Part shown: piece after piece, positions 15,585 through 17,095 of the stretch
How the letters are laid out: each line of letters starts with the position of its first letter
Numbering within the stretch: position 1 is the first letter of the stretch
NCBI GenBank assembly: GCA_049671745.1
Contig: JBATVL010000047.1
Span: forward strand, 1-17,095
Direction of reading: 5' to 3'
Source: SNAP01 sp049671745
Lineage (GTDB): Bacteria > Bacteroidota > Bacteroidia > Bacteroidales > Marinifilaceae
DNA: 17,095 bases
The notes under the pieces: generated by a model
Told to the model about the DNA's origin: nothing
Seen by the model: the letters and a program-made list of their open reading frames with translations, nothing else
Database searches by the model: none
Made by a program: the position numbers and the translations under genes

Positions 15585-15740
15585 TCATAAATTCTTTTTA
15601 TCGATGTGTTTAAGGTTGTTTGTGATTTCTGTTATACGATTAATTCTATTAATATCAGGATCTTTAATAGATAAATTCATATGTAGTTCAATCAGTTTAG
15701 CGTAATTAAAAATTTCATCAGCGATTATTGCATTGTTCAT
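15585..15740 (-). CDS. Possible small gene, 51 residues, unknown function
   Basis: On the minus strand an ATG at 15740 opens 51 codons: MNNAIIADEIFNYAKLIELH, then about 31 more residues ending in KHIDKKNL. It is helical and charged, with plausible amino-acid use, unlike a random AT-rich frame. The start resembles the opening helix of the helix-hairpin-helix/PolX N-terminal domain (ADEIFNYAKLIELH), but the match is loose and the domain would be incomplete. The stop is followed by a hairpin with six T on the same strand (15488-15520). This fits a small independent gene or the degraded N-terminus of a larger one. It lies between the toxin-antitoxin cassette and the third ATPase-end repeat. No recognised function. 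Confidence 0.4.
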   Translation of the reverse strand: MNNAIIADEIFNYAKLIELHMNLSIKDPDINRINRITEITNNLKHIDKKNL

Positions 15741-15761
15741 TTTATAGTTAAATCAAGAATC

Positions 15762-15939
15762 TTGAAAAACTTGAAGGAGCTATTGGAGGATGAGGAGTTT
15801 GTTAAATCTCAAGATAAATTGTCGGTCTTTAAGTTGAAGCATACTAAGAATTCTGGTGTGAAGACTTATAGATATTCTTTTAGTGGATTTAGTGAAGCTA
15901 TTATCTGGTCTAAAGAATTTTATAACACAATATATAATC
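15762..15939 (+). pseudogene. AAA ATPase 3'-end remnant, copy 3
   Basis: The frame from 15762 (TTG) reads through the ATPase tail (VKSQDKLSVFKLKHTKNSG) and GFSEAIIWSKEFYNTI, then runs on through the terminator hairpin to a stop at 16025. The reading past 15939 is not meaningful coding. It matches copy 1 from 109 and copy 2 from 13498, and keeps the GGATTTAGT bases that copy 1 lost. The upstream segment FITSHSIETL seen in copies 1 and 2 is absent, so similarity begins abruptly at about 15770. The tail (AIIWSKEFYNTIYN) is like copy 1, unlike copy 2, and shows that copies 1 and 3 derive from the same allele. Confidence 0.65.
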
Positions 15940-15979
15940 GCCCCAATATCTTTAATAGAAGGTGTTGGGGCTATTTTTG
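15770..15979. repeat. Direct repeat, third and shorter copy including the hairpin
   Basis: This copy is nearly identical to 109-309, including the ATAACACAATATATAAT stretch and the hairpin. It lies in the same orientation as the other two copies. It closes the 13950-15315 toxin-antitoxin cargo on the right. Confidence 0.8.
15940..15978 (+). terminator. Hairpin terminator, module-end repeat copy D
   Basis: GCCCCAATATCTT pairs imperfectly with GAAGGTGTTGGGGC, followed by TATTTTT. It is one base more diverged than the others (GGTG for GATG), but the same element. Confidence 0.8.
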
Positions 15980-16087
15980 TTTGTATGTTTTTAATAGAAG
16001 TTTTATAGCTAAGAAAGTAGATTAGTTTCTATCTCTACAGTCTATATGTAAAATGTTATTTCTACTTTAAAAAAGAAGTTAGAGGAG

Positions 16088-16273
16088 ATGGGAATGAGTA
16101 CACATGAGTTTGCCTTGAAGACAGGTATGCCTGAAGATACTATACTTTCAATATTAAAGGAGGAGAGTTCTGTAACTTCTGAGATGGCAATCTTGTTTGA
16201 GGATATTACTGAGATTCCTGCAAAATTTTGGAGCAACAAGCAGTCTAGGTATGATGAATATATTAATATATAG
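16088..16273 (+). CDS. HigA-like HTH protein or fragment
   Basis: The frame has 61 residues, with MSTHEFALKTGMPEDTILSI (3-22) as the helix-turn-helix and TSEMAILFEDITEIPAKFW (30-48) followed by QSRYDEYIN. This is the tail of HigA-type antitoxins (typically TPEMALRLE...FW..LQ.RYD). Translating upstream of the ATG without a break gives VISTLKKKLEE, the normal first helix of a HigA protein, but no start codon is there and a TAA closes the frame at about 16046. So either translation starts at ATG 16088 with a shortened first helix, or the gene is eroded. No toxin partner lies beside it, although small frames follow. Could be an orphan antitoxin that guards against a mobile toxin. Confidence 0.5.
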   Translation: MGMSTHEFALKTGMPEDTILSILKEESSVTSEMAILFEDITEIPAKFWSNKQSRYDEYINI

Positions 16274-16306
16274 CTTCTCTTTACATCTTTACTCAAATAA
16301 TAAAAA

Positions 16307-16531
16307 ATGATAGATTTGATTTCTAATATATTTAAAGATGTTATAGTTTCTGCTTTAACTTCTATTGGTTTTTCTGGTGTAATAACTTACTATTTTAAAA
16401 AAAGAATAGATAAAAGTAATATTCTCGAGATTGCTGATAGTGTAAAACAAGAAAAAGTTATTGGTGCTGATGAGACTGGTGATAATGTTAATGGGGTAAA
16501 TCATTGTTATTGGACTATTGAAAGAGTTTAA
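16307..16531 (+). CDS. Possible small membrane protein
   Basis: A frame of 74 residues carries one likely membrane helix (DVIVSALTSIGFSGVITYYF, 11-30), followed by a basic KKR and a polar tail. It starts with a normal ATG 33 bases after the HigA-like frame and has no recognised family. The shape (one helix, positive after the helix, short tail) fits a small toxin or a truncated membrane gene. Composition is protein-like but the length makes a chance frame possible. Confidence 0.4.
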   Translation: MIDLISNIFKDVIVSALTSIGFSGVITYYFKKRIDKSNILEIADSVKQEKVIGADETGDNVNGVNHCYWTIERV

Positions 16532-16722
16532 TGATATACTTAATCATAAATCAAATCTTAATGATAAAGTACAAAAATTACATTTTTAATTTTCTCTACG
16601 ATTCAAATATTCTATCAGATAACAATGCTATCTTTAGGTTGTGTATTGATACTACCATAAAACAAGGTGGTATGCCTCTAGTTACACTATATTCTATTGC
16701 CCTTAGTCAACCGACTGAATAG
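16531..16722 (+). CDS. Doubtful small frame
   Basis: A frame of 63 codons shares one base with the preceding stop (TAATG). It has a hydrophobic start and a C-terminal part (LSDNNAIFRLCIDTTIKQGG) that looks protein-like, perhaps a remnant of a longer gene beginning within it. No family recognised. It may be a chance frame or a degraded end. Confidence 0.2.
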   Translation: MIYLIINQILMIKYKNYIFNFLYDSNILSDNNAIFRLCIDTTIKQGGMPLVTLYSIALSQPTE

Positions 16723-17037
16723 TTACGAAAAATAAATAGCTGTATGTACGAATCTTATTTAATGGTCTGATTTAAAATATAGGATCATAAATTGCCGAAA
16801 TATTAGCAGCAGTATTAAGACAACTTGTTGAATGTTTGCCAGAGTATTAGTTTGTATTTAGATAAGATTTTATAATGTGTTTTATAGAAGATATGTGCAT
16901 ATTCATCATGTAATTGTGTGTTTACACCATTATCATTATTAATGGGGATTATTTTACAGATTAGTTGATTATATATTTACAACAGAAAATCAGCACTTTA
17001 AAAGTTGAATATTTCTGTTTATTTAAATTATATAAAC
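16723..17037. other. Gene-free stretch with one short open remnant
   Basis: I see no complete gene, RNA structure or repeat in this AT-rich stretch. The segment 16791-16850 reads as AEILAAVLRQLVECLPEY before a stop, closed upstream by a TAA. This looks like a C-terminal gene remnant rather than random sequence, but is too short to place. No exact TAnnTTTG -7 box with a good -33 partner precedes the gene that starts at about 17044. Confidence 0.4.
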
Positions 17038-17043
17038 ATGTTT

Positions 17044-17095
17044 ATGATGAAGAAAAGTTTTGGAATTATTTTAATGAGTATTTTGGCGGTATTGA
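17044..17095 (+). CDS. Start of a secreted or membrane protein, cut by the window edge
   Basis: A methionine cluster (ATG at 17038, 17044, 17047, all in frame) leads into MMKKSFGIILMSILAVL. This is the positive N-region and hydrophobic core of a signal peptide or first membrane helix. Only about 17 codons lie in the window, so the protein cannot be identified. It probably belongs to the chromosome to the right of the defence island. I place the start at 17044; 17047 is equally possible. Confidence 0.45.
   Translation, partial: MMKKSFGIILMSILAVL

Noticed and set aside
269..15978. The four spaced hairpins as a CRISPR-like array.
   Set aside because: They are thousands of bases apart, separated by genes, and each is a terminator; no cas gene was seen.
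16042..16296. Minus-strand frame of 84 codons opposite the HigA-like frame.
   Set aside because: The plus-strand frame carries recognisable HTH sequence; the minus frame does not resemble anything.

Overview
The window looks like a defence island from a member of the Bacteroidota, most likely Bacteroidales. The basis is very AT-rich DNA and several matches to the Bacteroides promoter form (TTG around -33, TAnnTTTG around -7), plus families typical of that phylum. No rRNA, tRNA, CRISPR array, integrase or complete transposase was seen. Family names come from recognising motifs by eye; no database was searched.

Layout. Positions 1-308 hold the decayed 3' end of an ABC/OLD-type AAA ATPase gene and a terminator hairpin. 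Positions 470-3233 hold an SF1 helicase with a NERD-like front end, overlapping a DUF2290-like gene, behind a well-formed promoter. A small DUF1304-like membrane protein (3290-3649) ends at a second copy of the same hairpin. Next come an uncharacterised protein (3784-4527) and an AbiF/AbiD HEPN protein (4709-5608). The AbiF gene has its own -7 box and a compact hairpin RNA directly in front of its start, and a third copy of the hairpin behind it.

The centrepiece is 5903-13190, three tightly packed genes: a ZorA-like MotA/TolQ/ExbB-family membrane protein with a long cytoplasmic tail, a ZorB-like OmpA-domain stator protein, and a 1643-residue protein with a sacsin/NOV-type GHKL ATPase domain at its N-terminus and a DUF3883/PD-(D/E)XK-like domain at its C-terminus. 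This looks like a Zorya-type motor with a giant single effector in place of the ZorC/ZorD or ZorE partners I know. The inferred logic is that the motor senses envelope disturbance during phage entry and signals through the ZorA tail to the ATPase/nuclease-like effector.

After a strong terminator comes a second copy of the ATPase 3' end (13390-13654), here followed by the truncated start of a TOPRIM-like partner gene. A HigB-like toxin and an antitoxin that fuses an HTH to a SecB-like chaperone domain follow (13950-15315). Then come a possible small minus-strand gene, a third ATPase-end copy with a fourth hairpin (15770-15978), a HigA-like fragment, weak small ORFs, and the start of a secreted or membrane protein at the right edge.

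The same ATPase-end sequence therefore flanks two defence cargo blocks, and the same 35-40 base hairpin closes four modules. This suggests that homologous recombination between repeated ends builds and reshuffles the island.
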